Assembly (NCBI RefSeq): GCF_026151205.1
Contig: NC_087073.1
Coordinates: forward strand, 7,647,001 to 7,711,000
Source: Bolinopsis microptera
Lineage: Eukaryota; Ctenophora; Tentaculata; Lobata; Bolinopsidae
Reading direction: 5' to 3'
DNA length: 64,000 nucleotides
The notes under the pieces are model-generated. The model did not search any database. It was not told the origin of the DNA and saw nothing but the letters and a program-made list of their open reading frames with translations. Shown here piece by piece: positions 11,021 through 46,497 of the stretch; positions within the stretch are counted from its first letter, which is position 1; each line of letters begins with the position of its first letter. Made by a program: the position numbers and the translations under genes.

Positions 11021-11390
11021 TCAATAATCACTCAAAACCAAACTCATACAGCTCAAATTAAACAATCTGAATCAGGACAACATTTCAAACCACCTGCCAT
11101 TCTAACAGCACATTCCTTATTTCACTGCCACATAGCGCATATCTACACTGATAACACACCTATATAATTGCGGTGAGGCAGCATCATAAAGTTACCAATA
11201 TCAAATATGTTTGCAGATCAGGGCTAGTCGACTCGACCAATAAAATTTTAATCGAATAGTTTTAATAGATAACATCACAATTATAATCTGCGTGCCCCTC
11301 GGGGATGAATATTTAACTTATTTCAATTATATATTACTTTTGAGTAAACATTGGCTGGTACTACGGACCAGTCCCCCAATCAATCATTCA

Positions 11391-11877
11391 GATCAGTGAG
11401 AGTAGAAAGCTGAAGCTGTACGAAGCTCTTGTCACTTCAGTGTTGTTGTATAACTGTAGCAGCTGGGCTGCTCCTGAAACCGTAATGACATCTGTCGACG
11501 TTCTTCAAAGGAAGCATCTGAGACAGATAATCAACACCTATTGGCCTACGGTTATCAGCAACGAGAATTTATATAAGAGATGTAATGTCAGACCCCTTAC
11601 TGAAAGGATCAAGAAAGCAAGATGGAAGATGCTTGGGCACGTTCTCAGAAGCGGTGATGACACTCCCGCCTTCTTATCTTTCAGATTTGCATGTTTAGGA
11701 TGTTTTGACTACAAAGGAAGGAGGGGCAGACCTCGTTCAAATTTATTTGATTTATTATTAAAAGACATTATGACAAAACAAATTATTGTGATTGTAAATA
11801 AAAGATTTAGTTTAAGTAATTTCAACGATTTAGTGTACAAAGCTCATGATAGACGCCTTTGGAGAAGTTATGGGTGA
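11391..11877 (+). pseudogene. Outer LINE, 3' part of the polymerase ORF
   Basis: Resumes the outer element after the nested LINE: ISESRKLKLYEALVTSVLLY, then SSWAAPETV, a DVLQRKHLRQI segment, RIKKARWKMLGHVLRSGDD and a basic GRRGRPRSN motif, ending RRLWRSYG-stop. This C-terminal arrangement is common downstream of RT in several LINE clades. I do not assign a clade. Confidence 0.8.
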
Positions 11878-11953
11878 GTCGAGACTACTCGGCCACTCGA
11901 TTTTATGATTTAATTTATATTATCTTGTGTTTGCTGTATATAGTTGATTAATA

Positions 11954-13046
11954 ATTATCTTGTTTGCCAGCATTGTGCGAGATTTGCATTTCTTCAAATC
12001 CGCCCCATTTTCAATCATAACAACGATATTAAAAATTGTCGCAAGGAAACCAATTCCAAAAGCGGCAATTTTTTGAGCTAATCCATTTATCACCTGCTTA
12101 CCACACTCTTCATTACACTCATCCGACCAATCTTCGCAGTTTGCGGTGCCGTCACATTTTTGGGTGATGGGAATAAACGCACCACCACATTCGAAATGGT
12201 TTCCGAAGTTCAGTTCATCTGAACTATCCCCGCAATTGTCAACCAGGTCACAGACTTTATAATACTCCACACACAGATTGTTGGCGTAAGGGAAGTTATC
12301 ATTGGTGTATTTTCCTGATTTTTTACTGACAAAAGTGAGGTGATTGTTATTGACCAATGTGAAGACTCTGTCTTTAAACTGGTCTTAGCAATCATTGTAC
12401 TTAATTGAACTTGTGAGTTGTGATAGGGCATTTTGTTGAATGCAGACACTTCCCAAGACACTGACAGCTCAAATAGAGGTAAACTTCTCCATACAGATGA
12501 TTACAATTATACAGCATATCTGGATATATTACTTGCGACCTGCTGTAGACTCCATAGATAGTTTCATTAAAAACGTTAAACTCATCAGGTATGCAAGAAC
12601 TCTGCTGGTGCTCAACGTCATGCAGCTCAGGCCTTTGACGCAATAAGAAATAATTTTAAAAGTCTCAGCCGTTGTAACCGTTGTAGAGACTCTTGCTTTG
12701 CCTCTACTCATTTTGCATACGTTATTTTCATTTCCGCATGTCTCGAGGCCATCACATAGATCAGGCAGCTCAATGAATCCAACACTTTCGTATGAGCGGC
12801 ATAAAAACACGTTTTGATCTTGACAGTCTGAATTCTTCTTTGCGGCAAAACGTGTTGTTGCATGGAAACCACATGTAGGCCAATAAGTAGAATTTCCATT
12901 GAGGCCACCAAGACAGTCTTCATTGAAGACGGTCTTGAAGACTCTTCAAGACCGTCGCCAAGCCATGATGAAGGAATACTTAAAGCTCCTTCATGTCTGT
13001 AGTTCCTATAGCATCTCTCCTCAGTCATTGAGAGACACTCTGCCAT
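11954..13046 (-). pseudogene. GRL101-like GPCR pseudogene, N-terminal half (LDLa repeats, TM1)
   Basis: Read on the minus strand in several frames, this encodes an extracellular region with LDL-receptor class A-like modules. Examples are LPDLCDGLETCGNENNVC near 12720-12770, CDLVDNCGDSSDE near 12220-12260, and KCDGTANCEDWSDEC near 12110-12160. TM1 follows (AAFGIGFLATIFNIVVMI) with the loop motif KSRTMLANKI. The frame is broken between 12357 and 12420 (a shift plus a stop after KYNDC) and again around 12530 and 12710, so this part is degraded independently of the LINE insertion. It continues at 4111 after the 7.8-kb insert. Confidence 0.8.
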
Positions 13047-13459
13047 GTCTTCGTCACTTCCATCCCGCAGTCCTCTTGAGGCGACTTACGACACCTCTTG
13101 AGTTGACTTACGACACCTCGTTAACCCAATCAATGTCTGGAAGGCTGCAAATTTCACATGCCAAATCCCTAAGATTCTTAAAGAGTTGTACGAGATGCCG
13201 ATACATAGAGGCCGCAGAATTATGAGGACTACCAGATCCTGGTGGAACCTAAGCGATCCATGATATGAGATATCACGACAGGCCCTACATAATTATGAAC
13301 GGACATCAATATGAACGCTAGAAGGCAATCAAAATCATCAAAAATCCGAATTTTTTCATCTTTTTTTTACGTTTTTTTAATTTTAGCAAATGATTTTTAT
13401 ATCCATTTTTCATACAGTAAGCAAGAAAAGCAGTCTTTAATCAGTAAAAATGTTAAAAT
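13047..13459. other. Region upstream of GPCR remnant, no clear gene
   Basis: No supported gene. Two close copies of 'gacttacgacacctc' (about 13083-13120) and two 'gaacggac/gaacgctag' words near 13297-13320 recur at 13874-13955, suggesting a decayed mobile element between them. Confidence 0.4.
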
Positions 13460-13825
13460 ATGTGTACATGTTCATTATCTAATAGTAATATCACATTATG
13501 TGATTATGTAATTCACATATCATCTTCATCAAATGGGTTTTCGTGCAGGGAGATATCCCAGTTTGTCTTCTACTTTATCGAGATGGGTGGTATGGTAGAA
13601 GGTATCGTAGCTGACATAAGCCACCGAAGGTCGCCTATACCGAGTGGGTGGCTAGAGATAAAGTTTAAGCTGTACTTTAGGCATTCAAGTATCTCTCTAG
13701 TAGAGCAGTTGGGATCATTCATTGCCCGGTATAACTACGAGTTGGACAGACAACCAGTTGTAAAAGAAAATGTGGAGGTAGAAGAAGCCGAAGATCAACT
13801 TCAAGATAGTGATCATGCAATATAA
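13460..13825 (+). CDS. Small ORF of unknown function, probable transposon remnant
   Basis: Not recognised. The C-terminal 80 residues (from about EMGGMVEG to an acidic VEEAEDQLQDSD tail) look protein-like, with a basic/aromatic middle, while the first 30 residues look like chance translation. It lies between the paired GAACGCTAG words at 13312 and 13942, so it may be the last exon of a transposon protein. No domain could be assigned. Confidence 0.25.
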   Translation: MCTCSLSNSNITLCDYVIHISSSSNGFSCREISQFVFYFIEMGGMVEGIVADISHRRSPIPSGWLEIKFKLYFRHSSISLVEQLGSFIARYNYELDRQPVVKENVEVEEAEDQLQDSDHAI

Positions 13826-14776
13826 TGTGATATTTACAATTCAGATTGTTAAAATTGTATATTAAAAAAATTGAACGGACTTTAACTTGGACGGACATTA
13901 ATTGAACGGACTTTATTTGAACGGACATTAAGCCTAAGTTGAACGCTAGGGCCTCCAGCGTTCAAGTAATTTCCGTCCAAATAAGGTCCGATAAGGTAGT
14001 TTGGTCCATGTAATTTGAGCAATACGGCTTTACATAGAGCCCAGAACTAGGATCAATACTTTTAAAATTATCCGTACCTAGTGCTGAGTTTTTGTTGTGA
14101 AAGATGAATGTGGCACACCGGGTGAAGTTGAATATGGGTCGAAAAAAATCATCATTTGTTTTATATGTTATAATCATAGCTCAAGCACGAGGGGAAGGTT
14201 GTTTTAATCGCCCCCCCCCCCCCCCCCCCCCCCCATCTTCGCACAGCGTTTCTTCACTTTTGAATGCTCCTAGATTCATACAATTGTGGATTCCGTTACA
14301 AATTTGAGAGGGTTCCAGTCCTGAAATCACACAACCATGGATTCCATTACAAATTCTCGTGGGTTCCATGTATATGCGCTTGTGACACCAAAGTCCGTAT
14401 TTGTATCCATTACATTTACAATTATACATTCATTTTCATCTTCACAGCTTTCCATTTCACATGTTACAAATTGTCAGTGTGGAATTTTCTTGTTGTTCCA
14501 CCTTTGGACATCCTATCTTTCCCAGGTCGGGAATGTTAGAGCAAAACTGACCTGTCGAGAACATATTTCGCTAACAGATCGAGCTTTAATAGTTAGATCC
14601 AAATTACAAAGGAAGGATCCGCAAACAGAAATGTCATCTGAAAAAACATTCCAATCAGGGGACGAACCGCAAACCTGCAAATATGAAATTAAATTATAGT
14701 CGAGAAAGAGACCTTATTGAATACAGTTATGAGGAGACATTTTTGAATAAAGAGATGCATTTTTAAGTTCTGTTAA
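13826..14776. other. Gene-free stretch with poly(C) run
   Basis: Holds repeated GAACGGAC words (13874-13930), a hairpin TTGAACGCT/AGCGTTCAA (about 13939-13966) and a 24-base poly(C) run (about 14211-14234). The remainder shows no gene. Confidence 0.5.
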
Positions 14777-15297
14777 GTATATCACAGTGCTGGCAAGCAC
14801 GACCGTTGCATTTATTGTGGGTATACTATGTTCCCCATTTACTATTATACCCCTTTACTATTATACCCCCTTTACTATTATACCCCTTTTACTATTATAC
14901 CCCCTTTGGTACACGTTACAAGCCTCTTTTGTGCACGCAAAGCGTGCACTCCGGCCGGAGGCGGCGGCCGAAGGCCGCCGCCTCCGGCAGGAGTTTTCCA
15001 GGCATTAAGACTCATCGGAAGTCGTTCAGCAGAATTATTTTTAGTTCAAAACATTCTAATTTGATGTCAAAGATGACAGGAATAAAAAATAGTTATGTTC
15101 AGATTTTTAAGAAATTTGCATAAAATACTCGCCAGCACTGTTATACGAAATTCGGTAAAAAACCCAAAATCGCCATATTCAGGTGCCCTAAAAACCATGT
15201 TAAAATTGAGTTAGAGATCTGAAATTTTTCAGGGCGTCTAGACGTTGACCAAATTGACTGCAAAAAAAGTTTCAGTTTTCAGGAGCATCGGGAAATG
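14777..15297 (+). repeat. Dispersed repeat, inverted partner of 1-434
   Basis: Diverged reverse complement of 1-434. It includes a tandem TTTACTATTATACCCC array (14837-14906). Relative to the left copy it carries an extra GC-rich segment of about 85 bp (about 14907-14992). That segment contains two hairpins: GTGCACGC-AAA-GCGTGCAC, and a 16-bp GC stem around a GAA loop (14954-14988). Confidence 0.8.
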
Positions 15298-16262
15298 GGT
15301 TTTCTAGAACCCCTGTTTTACGACAGATTGTCGGGACAATTAATTGTTTACACTTTAGTTTACATTGTATACAAAATTTATTTGACGTCATAAACACCCC
15401 TTGATGACGTCATCAAGTTAACCGTTTTTAAAACTTGATTTTTGACAAAGTAATAACTTTTAAAATTAATTTTAACCCATTAAGGAGTAATTTTATTCAA
15501 AATCTGAGGAAATTTTTATCCCAGATAATTGTTCAAGCATTCTGAAAATCTACCGGAAAGTTTTTCTAGCTTGCTCCTTCATAAAGATATTTGTCATTGA
15601 AGTTTGTGCTTTTTTGAAGAATTATTTTATAAAAACGTCAATTTTGCGATTTAGTATTCTTTGGTGTTGGGCCATGCCTTGGGTTGTGGAGCTCAGTTCT
15701 GCTTCCTATAGGTATAAATTGTGCATTAGGCTAGTTTTAAAGTTGAAAATCGAAAAGTTGCACACGTGGGGACACGCCCAAATTGATAAAAAATTGCTAA
15801 AATCACTGAAAATTGCTGTTTTTGTCATTTTCTGTCAACTTTAGAGTGCCGTTGTGATTACAGTTCTTCTTGAAATGCTTTCAAACTTTGCATGCTTATC
15901 AAGCTATATATAAAACAATTACATGCAAAAATTTACGGCGATTCAATATTGGATGCGCATGCAACGTCCGCTCAAAGTTTGCACGTGCAAGAGGTGAGAA
16001 TTTTGCTCATTCGTGATTTCCAACAAATTCTGCTTTGCCACGACAGTTTAATGTCATTATATATGAATTTAATGTCAACTTGAATGAGTATTAAGTGGTA
16101 TATTCAGTCAGTGATCGACTGATATGCTTACCTAAACACAAGGAAATGTTTTTAAAGGAAAAATTTCGAAATCGTTGAAACTTCCTCCTTATTATAATGA
16201 AGATACCAGTTTATATTTCGACTTTATAAAGTACCCTGACATCATAATCAAAAAGAGATGAT
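15298..16262. other. No gene recognised
   Basis: AT-rich sequence directly following the repeat copy. Short chance ORFs only. It may be more of the same repeat, but the matching part of the other copy lies outside the window. Confidence 0.4.
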
Positions 16263-16769
16263 ATTTTACCAAAACCCATAATCATGGGTAGAGTGGACCG
16301 CTGCCAGTGTCTCTCTTTCCCAAACAAAAGGAAATGATATTAATTTGATTGACCGTTCTCAAATGCAAAATGATACCGAGAATGAAATCGGTCGCTCGCT
16401 TTTCCCATTCATTTACAATTGTAATAGATTAAGAAGAACTACCCAAAGGCAGCTGTACTCGGCAATAAAGATTCAATAAACTTCAGCTAATGCAATAAGT
16501 GATAACTACCACCCTACCCCGAAATACTAGGTATCGACCCGAACGCAACCCAAAGAGATTTTTACAGCATCTGATTAACATGTAATCAATCGAAAATTAT
16601 TACAATTCGTAAGCCGTGAATGAATGGGAAAAGCGAGCGACCGATTTCATTCTCGGTATCATTTTGCATTTGAGAACGGGCAATCAAATTAATATCATTT
16701 CCTTTTGTTTGGGAAAGAGAGACACTGGCAGCGGTCCACTCTACCCATGATTATGGGTTTTGGTAAAAT
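16263..16769. mobile_element. 507-bp foldback element with about 150-bp arms
   Basis: Two near-identical inverted arms of about 150 bp. The left arm begins ATTTTACCAAAACCCATAAT; the right arm ends ATTATGGGTTTTGGTAAAAT. They surround about 200 bp of unique sequence. No ORF. No convincing target duplication was seen. Confidence 0.85.
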
Positions 16770-16808
16770 TATGTATAATGTTTAATGTATATCATGTATA
16801 ATGAGACA

Positions 16809-16994
16809 TTATTTTCCACGCGTAACTGTAAGTTTATTTATCTGAGGTACCTGGTAACCGAACGGGTCATTGCTACAAGTTGCATTGAACCTATTCGACC
16901 CCGAGAATGACAATTTAATTTTATCCACAATCCAGTACGTCTCATCCGAGTAGGGACACTTGTAGTTGTACACATCAAATCCATCGTAAATCTT
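16809..16994 (-). other. Possible isolated exon of an extracellular protein
   Basis: The minus-strand frame gives about 60 residues with a protein-like look (VIQKIYDGFDVYNYKC ... NATCSNDPFGYQVP), two Cys and an N-glycosylation sequon. It could be an upstream exon of the broken GPCR on the same strand, now wedged between a foldback element and a tiny inverted-repeat element. No partner exons were found. Confidence 0.25.
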
Positions 16995-17112
16995 TTGTAT
17001 CACTATCACGTTGTGACCCCCACGGTCGTTTCACGATACACTTACACTTACAGGGTAGGGGGAGCCCCGAGCCGCGCACTTCGTGCACGGCGGGTCATAC
17101 AACGTATGACAA
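16995..17112 (-). mobile_element. Tiny inverted-repeat element, family A (118 bp)
   Basis: Starts TTGTATCACTATCACG, ends CATACAACGTATGACAA, and is flanked by a perfect 8-bp duplication TAAATCTT (16987-16994, 17113-17120). GC-rich inside, with a CCGCGCACTTCGTGCACGG hairpin. No coding capacity. This is the cleanest copy for defining the ends. Confidence 0.9.
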
Positions 17113-17120
17113 TAAATCTT

Positions 17121-18137
17121 CGAGCAGGCAGTTTGTAGAAAACTATTTGTTTCCTTATATAATCTTGCAAGACTGATTGATTTCTGAAAATGGAGAAACT
17201 TGCCAACATTTCAGTTATAAGTGAATTGTGACGGCAAAAATTGGGGGGAAATGGAAAATTGCGTTATTTCTTAGACCGTGAACCTCTCTATGACTATAAT
17301 TAAATTGTCTAATATACAGTGTGTTTTCTATATCGTACAATTATTGTTTCCCCCAATATATAATATGCCCGGTATAATTTTAGTGAAAAAAGATCTTTTG
17401 AAAAAATATTTTTAAGTACGTCCATAATTGACTAAGGAATTTTCACAAATCATGCAGTAGTTATTTACTAATCACTACTAAACTGAACGTTTTTGAGTAT
17501 ATAATGTACATACTGCATGAGTCGGCAATTGCGAACAATGTGCTGTTAGAGTGTTAGCAAAAGCCCCTTTCCCTCCCCCCCCCCCCCTTTCCCTTAACCG
17601 AAGAAACCGAAAATATTAAAAATTGCCCTTTCGTAAGACGCAAATATGATACGGGCCTGGTCCATTGGGAGAGATGCCCAATTAAGTAGATAATTCTCGA
17701 ACCTTTCAGGTGTTCAGGTGTTCTGGACACAAAGTGAGGCATCTTGTGACAAATGATATGTTACTCATGAGTCTTTATAGTTGCGAGGTCAATAGCCGAT
17801 TTGTGAGTATTTTCATTGTTCGCAGGGCAAAATCCGTATTCAGCCACAATTCCGAAAATGAACATTTTAAGGTATATGTTGCTTCATAAGTTGTGGTTAT
17901 TAGGTACATGTTGGCGTATCAGAATAGTTTCGACGACCTTCCTAGGCGGAACTGCCAAAAACCGGTTTTCGGCCATAATTCCGAAAATAAGCATTTTAAG
18001 ATGTGTTGCTTCATAAGTTGTATATGAATATGGCTATTACTATTAGGCACATTTTGGTGTATCGGAAGTCTCTGCGACCTTGGCCTTCCTAGAGTGGCCG
18101 AAAAAGCCCCTAATGCATTTAGTACAAAAATGCAATA
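17121..18137. repeat. Gene-free stretch with diverged ~136-bp tandem repeat
   Basis: No gene. At about 17825-18105, two diverged tandem copies (period about 136 bp) share 'attccgaaaat', 'cattttaag', 'ttgcttcataagttgt' and 'ccttcctag'. A short poly(C) run is at about 17575-17587. Confidence 0.6.
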
Positions 18138-18680
18138 GGGACCATCTACTTAGGACGCCTGGCAAATAGGGAAGGGGGTGGTTTTGGAATTTCGGACAAA
18201 TCTGGACAGGGGGAGGGGGGTTTCTGAAATTCCGGAACTTTTGGCAGAATTAACGAAAAAGTCCCATTTATTAATTATTTCAACTCTTTGACACTTATTA
18301 CTCTGTAAGTTTAGATCCCTGTATTTTGAACGAGACGTCGATTCCCAGAGCAGCTCATGAGAGCCGAGACACAACTCACATATTCTCCTACTGCCTTAAA
18401 ACTTATTCGATTGGATGGCTACTTAAGTAGTTAAATGTTACTGTGCTAAACTTGTTCGACACTAAATGTATTATTGTCTATTTTGAGTAACTACACATTT
18501 TATTAACAATGAATTTGATTTGGTTTTATTTGTACTCCTAAAAGTAGCTGGAAATCCGGACGTCCAGTGGAGGGAGGGGGGGGTGGTTTTGAAAATTCGG
18601 ACACACCCGGACAGGGGGAAGGGGAGGGCCGGGCGTCTGAAAATCTGCGATTTTTGCGGACGTCCTAAGTAGATGGTCCC
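18138..18680. mobile_element. 543-bp MITE with TIR GGGACCATCTACTTAGGACG
   Basis: Inverted ends GGGACCATCTACTTAGGACG (18138) and the matching CGTCCTAAGTAGATGGTCCC (ending 18680), with G-rich subterminal blocks (GGGGGTGGTTTTG) repeated at both sides. The immediate flanks share ATA, compatible with a 3-bp duplication (Harbinger-like), but this is weak. Confidence 0.8.
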
Positions 18681-19433
18681 ATACAGGCCAAATGTTTTAA
18701 GCATCATCTACATGATCTAGAGAGATGATAACCGTCGAGAAATCGCTTTTAACACGAAAAGCTAACGAGTTTACCTTTCGTCTCGGACTAAAAGACAAAG
18801 GAATAGAAATAATTCACTATAAAAAAGATCAAATATTTTAAAAATTATAAATTTTCTGTATATTTGTCGTTAAAAGACAACTGAGTGTACATTATATCAT
18901 GTTTATAATATATGTAATTTAGGCGAGCTCTATCAATCAACAATAGTCTATTCTCATTATTGTTACTCAGAAAGTTTCTGGTGCTAGAATTATAATTTAC
19001 ATAAACTTGTACGCTACAAGAAATTCTCTCAATAAAAACATGAACATAGCAAGTGTCCATATCACTAAATCCAGATCCGCATCACTTCGCACGAGTAGCC
19101 GGCGGAGTGTACAAGAATGGAATATTAGTCTGTTTGTTCGTTCTGATTTGAGACTGATTTGTTTGGATTGTCTTTCTTATCTGTCTGATGGCGCGCGCTG
19201 AATTCGTTAATCATCCATTATAGGACGTACCACATCTGAAATACAGTTGGTTAGAGAATAGTATCAACATTTAACTATTTCCGTGTCGGATTGCATAAAC
19301 TTTTTCAGACTAAAAACAAGTGGTCGGCAAAAGCAACGATGTAAATTTAATATGGTACATCGCCATCAACGTTTCAAACCCTTTCCATGCCATCAGATAT
19401 TCATAAACTCAGTGATAAATTTGACTGACCTAC
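18681..19433. other. Downstream flank of MED13, no gene seen
   Basis: AT-rich sequence between the MITE and the MED13 stop codon; it presumably contains the MED13 3'UTR (minus strand). An AATAAA-like signal for the minus strand cannot be placed with certainty. Confidence 0.4.
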
Positions 19434-44039
<24,606 letters not shown>

Positions 44040-46489
44040 GGCAGAATCTAAGGACTCATGTCATCTGATTGCCCGAACATAAACTCTGTTGATGATCATG
44101 TCTTGTTAGTGATGTGGTTAAAGCTACAACAATAAAAGATTGAATTATAAATAACACATAGACTGATGGGGATAAATTCTAAAATTTTGGTAGGGGAAAT
44201 GGGGACAAATAACCATGTAGCTGAAACACTTCATAGTAAATATTCAAACATTTATTGACTGTGTGAAGGTGCGTCAAAATTTCATCTTAACAAGAATTTT
44301 GCCACGGTTAAACCACGCACGATCAATTTTCCCTACGATTTACTTGTAGTTGTACCATCAATTCTTTTGAGTGAAAAGTGTGACTGGAAAAAAGTACAAC
44401 ATATTTACATAATATGCAATGTTTTTTAAATAAATGAGTAGGATTTGTGCATGGTAAAAATTGACGATTTATTTCACCAATGCAGCGTTGCGCATCACAT
44501 TTAATAAATCCAGAAAATTGCGGAAAATAACTTAGCGAAGGAGGAATTTCACTGTCATTAATTAACACATGGCTAGCGTCGCGCGCAGCATAACATACGC
44601 TTCCTATGCACTTAATTATAGGGGAGTGGTCTATATTGCGAAGGAGCAGACTTTTGTCAACAACGTAGGTCTATTGGGCCACCTCATATATCCAAACCCG
44701 ATTACTTATTCCCTATGATCTTTTTGCCTTCGGCAAGAGTAGGGAAAAAATTCAATATGAACATCCTGCCAGAAACAAACAACACACAAAGAGACGCAGC
44801 TGTGACAAAATTTCAGAAGGTTGTTATGAGGTATCCTTACCTATAAACAAGAATTTAAAAAAAAAAGGTTTGTCTTTCTTAATGTTTTTTGTCAGCTGCC
44901 ACCCGCTGCCACAACGAACAGGGTGATACAAACTCTACTTTGTTCCATGTGAAGATATGTAGTGTACCTACTGTTTCTTTAGTAAAGCACTTAAGCCTAT
45001 TAAGTCATGTCCTGGTAGACTGTTTACTCTATTCCAGAGTGAGGTACAAATTGAATATTATTGACCTAGCTTGCGTAATCTCCAATAAAACTTTAGACCC
45101 TAACAAACTTACTTCCATAGCAAGAGCAATCCATATGAATCTTTCTGTGAACGAAATGTACAGCCTACAATAAGAGCCTAAACTTCCACTCAAATACTGG
45201 CCAGTGCATTTTACTATAGGACCACAAAATCAAAGTGAACCCTTCAAATACAATTTACTTGTATATTATAGCATTATCTTCCTAAATTACTACTTACAAG
45301 TTGTAAAGAATTAGAATTTTCCATTATACTTATGTCAATTATTATCAGGATATCGAATCAAATAATAATGACAAAAATATCATAACACGTAATCGTAAAT
45401 ATTTCTACAAAAATTTATTATGAATATGCCAAATATGTGCATGAATCATAACATTAATAACTAAGCATACAGTTGAGGGCTCCTAATCTTTAATCAGCTC
45501 AAATTAATGAGAAATGCAGTTGCTTTCTAAACATGATTATTTTTATAATTAATCAAATCATTTTTATTGTTAGCTATAAATTATTAGATTTTTTAGATTT
45601 AATAATAATATTTGTATTACATCATATCTGCAATAGCTTCTAATGTAATTTAAATAAAACTAACTATTAACTGTCATCTTAAATTGGATTGTTAATAATA
45701 ATATAAAAGTGTCCTAACAAATTATGTTGAATAATGACAGTGATGATGTCTATGTCATTATTCTTAATCTAATCTTTTTAAAAACAAATGCCATTGCATG
45801 GGAGCGGAGTTTGGTTCTTATCTCTTTTAAGCAATTTTCCGCACTTTCTTACTTTAGTGCAGCTTCTTTTGGTGCTCCAATTGTAACAATTACAATAATT
45901 GTATAAAAGACCCGTATTCGTTTTCCAGCAAACTATCGTCCATCTTGATAGATTTCTCATCTTTATCACATCTCTTTTGTTGAGTGCTTATGTGCTAGTG
46001 GTAACATTTGCCGCAGGATGTGAATGGGACATCCTTACACCAAAAAATATGTTCTCAAATGTTTCATGCAGAATCATATCTCTTAAACCGAAATCGTTAG
46101 AATTGACAGGGAGTAGGTGAAACCTACTTCTAAAAAACTACAATCGGTGTAGTTGTAGCTTTGATAATTCGTATTTCGTTAACTGCAGCTGTGTACTCAT
46201 AGACTTTACAAGGTCTAAGCAACCCTTTTGACAATTTGTCAAGGCACACTCTATGAATCAGCTTGATGTACACTGCAAAAATTGCACTAATTGTAATACA
46301 CAATAACGTTATCAAACTCCTAATTCATAATAATTATTCCGAATAAGTATTTCAGTAAGTATTTCAACTGATGGGTGTTATGTTTTTTGTTAAATTGAGA
46401 TGCCTGTATTTTCATTGAAGACTCAATAGCGTGATGAGCATTTGTAAAAATATTCGTAAGTGATTTTAAATAAAGTGATTCCTTGTTAA
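44040..46489. other. Upstream of MED13, no gene recognised
   Basis: Should contain the MED13 promoter and 5'UTR (minus strand) but I see no firm motif. A plus-strand frame at 44889-45173 and others at 45724-46120 have no recognisable domain and are treated as chance. Very AT-rich from 45180 to 45720. Confidence 0.4.
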
Positions 46490-46497
46490 ATTGTACG

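Larger units (their letters stand above)
5650..11390 (+). mobile_element. CR1/Jockey-like LINE nested in the outer LINE
   Basis: Second, better preserved non-LTR retrotransposon in the same orientation as its host. The 5' junction lies near 5650, inside its ORF1, so the copy is 5'-truncated. The 3' junction lies near 11380-11390, where outer-LINE coding resumes with ISESRKLKLYEAL. It contains the AlkB-SGNH ORF1 (5661-6629), a 0.7-kb inter-ORF spacer, ORF2 (7346-11020) and a 0.37-kb 3' end with a small hairpin (TGGTACTACGGACCA, about 11355-11369). I could not identify a clear target duplication. Confidence 0.85.
4112..11953 (+). mobile_element. 5'-truncated non-LTR retrotransposon inserted in GPCR exon
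   Basis: The outer insertion is bounded by an 11-bp direct repeat ATTATCTTGTT at 4101-4111 and 11954-11964. That is a target-site duplication, because joining the two flanks restores GPCR reading from TM1 (MLANKI) into TM2. The element starts abruptly inside RT coding (VTPEEVGRAV), as expected of a 5'-truncated LINE. Its coding runs 4112-4622, 5113-about 5650 and about 11390-11877, followed by a short 76-bp 3' tail without poly(A). It is itself interrupted by a 482-bp inverted-repeat element and by a second LINE. Confidence 0.85.

Noticed and set aside
1-15297. A Maverick/Polinton-type giant transposon with terminal inverted repeats
   Set aside because: No integrase, DNA polymerase B, protease or capsid genes are seen between the inverted copies.
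15614-16083. Short plus-strand frames
   Set aside because: They lie in AT-rich repeat-like sequence with no motif or composition signal of coding.
44889-45173. 94-residue plus-strand frame upstream of MED13
   Set aside because: No recognisable domain, no splice partners; length is compatible with chance.
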